Below are positions 7,181 to 7,505 of a DNA stretch of 7,505 nucleotides, piece by piece. The number at the start of each line of letters is the position of its first letter. Positions within the stretch are counted from its first letter, which is position 1. The position numbers and the translations under genes are program-made. The stretch lies in NCBI GenBank assembly GCA_002352635.1, contig DEIT01000140.1, positions 4,498 through 12,002 on the forward strand, written 5' to 3'. Source of the DNA: Hyphomicrobiaceae bacterium UBA2767. Lineage in GTDB: Bacteria > Pseudomonadota > Alphaproteobacteria > Rhizobiales > Methyloligellaceae. Below the pieces are notes generated by a model. The model saw only the letters and a program-made list of their open reading frames with translations, was not told the DNA's origin and did not search any database.

Positions 7181-7505
7181 GGCGCAAGCGCTCCTCGGCC
7201 GCGCGCACTGCGTCGGGCGTGCCGACATGCATCCACAGACCTTCGTGCCGCACGCCGTATACGCGGCCAGCGTCGATTGCCCTGTCCCACAGTACGTTCA
7301 TCGAGAATTTTCCGTCCGGTGCTTCCTCGAACAGGTGGGGATGGGCAATGGATACGCCGGTAAACACAAATGGTACGCTCTCGCCCTGCTCGGGCCTGCG
7401 CACGAGGCCTTTTGTATCCATGGCGAAATCCCCGCGTCCGTCATAACCGAGCGTTGCGGAAACGGGCGCAAGTAGAAGCAGCGTATCCATAACATCAGCA
7501 TCCCA
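7167..7505 (-). CDS. murU: MurU-like sugar-1-phosphate nucleotidyltransferase, C-terminal 112 residues, 5' end beyond the window
   Basis: The reading frame is open to the right edge (it begins WDADV before MDTLLLL), so the internal ATG at 7490 is not the start. The visible part is the C-terminal half of a small GT-A-fold nucleotidyltransferase: LGYDGRGDFAMD, then FVFTGVSIAHPHLF (the central sheet), FSMNVLWDRAI, and the closing GLWMHVGTPDAV. This pattern fits the single-domain family that includes MurU, which transfers UMP to N-acetylmuramate-1-phosphate in cell-wall recycling together with the kinase AmgK. The N-terminal GxGxRxxP nucleotide-binding loop lies outside the window, so substrate and nucleotide cannot be judged; related mannose-1-phosphate or glucose-1-phosphate transferases are possible. 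From memory, alphaproteobacteria often carry tsaE-amgK-murU-addB-addA in this order, which favours MurU. The stop overlaps the addB start by 14 nt. Confidence 0.8.
   Translation of the reverse strand, partial: WDADVMDTLLLLAPVSATLGYDGRGDFAMDTKGLVRRPEQGESVPFVFTGVSIAHPHLFEEAPDGKFSMNVLWDRAIDAGRVYGVRHEGLWMHVGTPDAVRAAEERLRREHA
7191..7195 (-). promoter_or_regulatory. Ribosome binding site that decides the addB GTG start
   Basis: AGGAG on the minus strand lies 10 nt before the GTG at 7180, within the last codons of the upstream nucleotidyltransferase gene. It favours the GTG over the in-frame ATG at 7228 and implies coupling of addB to the gene before it. Confidence 0.7.

Noticed and set aside
6610..7446. 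Long + strand open frame (278 codons) opposite the start of addB and the nucleotidyltransferase gene.
   Set aside because: It lies entirely antisense to two well-recognised genes, has low-complexity Arg/Ser/Pro-rich composition typical of a GC-rich shadow frame, and shows no domain I recognise.
1..7505. Search for a defence system, mobile element, CRISPR array, tRNA or other novel system.
   Set aside because: The space is fully used by recognisable housekeeping genes with short gaps; no direct-repeat arrays, transposase, integrase or cloverleaf-like segments were seen.

Overview
The window is an ordinary but well-preserved alphaproteobacterial chromosomal segment centred on the AddAB (RecBCD-equivalent) double-strand-break repair helicase-nuclease. 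The base composition is moderately GC-rich by eye. The AddB is the alphaproteobacterial type, with no Walker A motif and no Fe-S cysteines. The gene order (MurU-like nucleotidyltransferase, addB, addA, trxA, then a convergent folC) is one I know from Hyphomicrobiales/Rhizobiales-like genomes. I cannot name a genus from the sequence.

Layout, left to right. Bases 1-56 are the 3' end of folC on the + strand; only the last 17 complete codons are in the window. Bases 49-82 form a strong intrinsic terminator for the minus strand, and its stem overlaps the folC stop codon. Everything to the right is on the minus strand, so it is transcribed from the right edge leftward: a 5'-truncated MurU-like nucleotidyltransferase (7167-7505), addB (4076-7180, GTG start), addA (533-4069) and trxA (113-436).

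The first three minus-strand genes look like one translationally coupled unit. addB starts inside the last codons of the nucleotidyltransferase (14-nt overlap). addA starts 6 nt after the addB stop, with its Shine-Dalgarno sequence inside the addB 3' end. trxA is set apart by a 96-nt gap that holds a candidate promoter, a small inverted repeat and a good ribosome binding site, so it may be transcribed both from the operon and on its own.

AddA and AddB together resect broken DNA ends for RecA-dependent recombination. AddA carries the working helicase motor and one nuclease domain; AddB carries a degenerate helicase fold and a second nuclease domain. Both nuclease active sites look intact. TrxA is the general cytosolic thiol-disulfide reductant, and the nucleotidyltransferase probably acts in cell-wall sugar recycling. 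I see no functional reason beyond conserved synteny for these genes to sit together. I found no mobile element, CRISPR array, RNA gene or defence system. The points worth a second look are start-site choices, the trxA leader, the folC/trxA shared end and the cysteine-free AddB.
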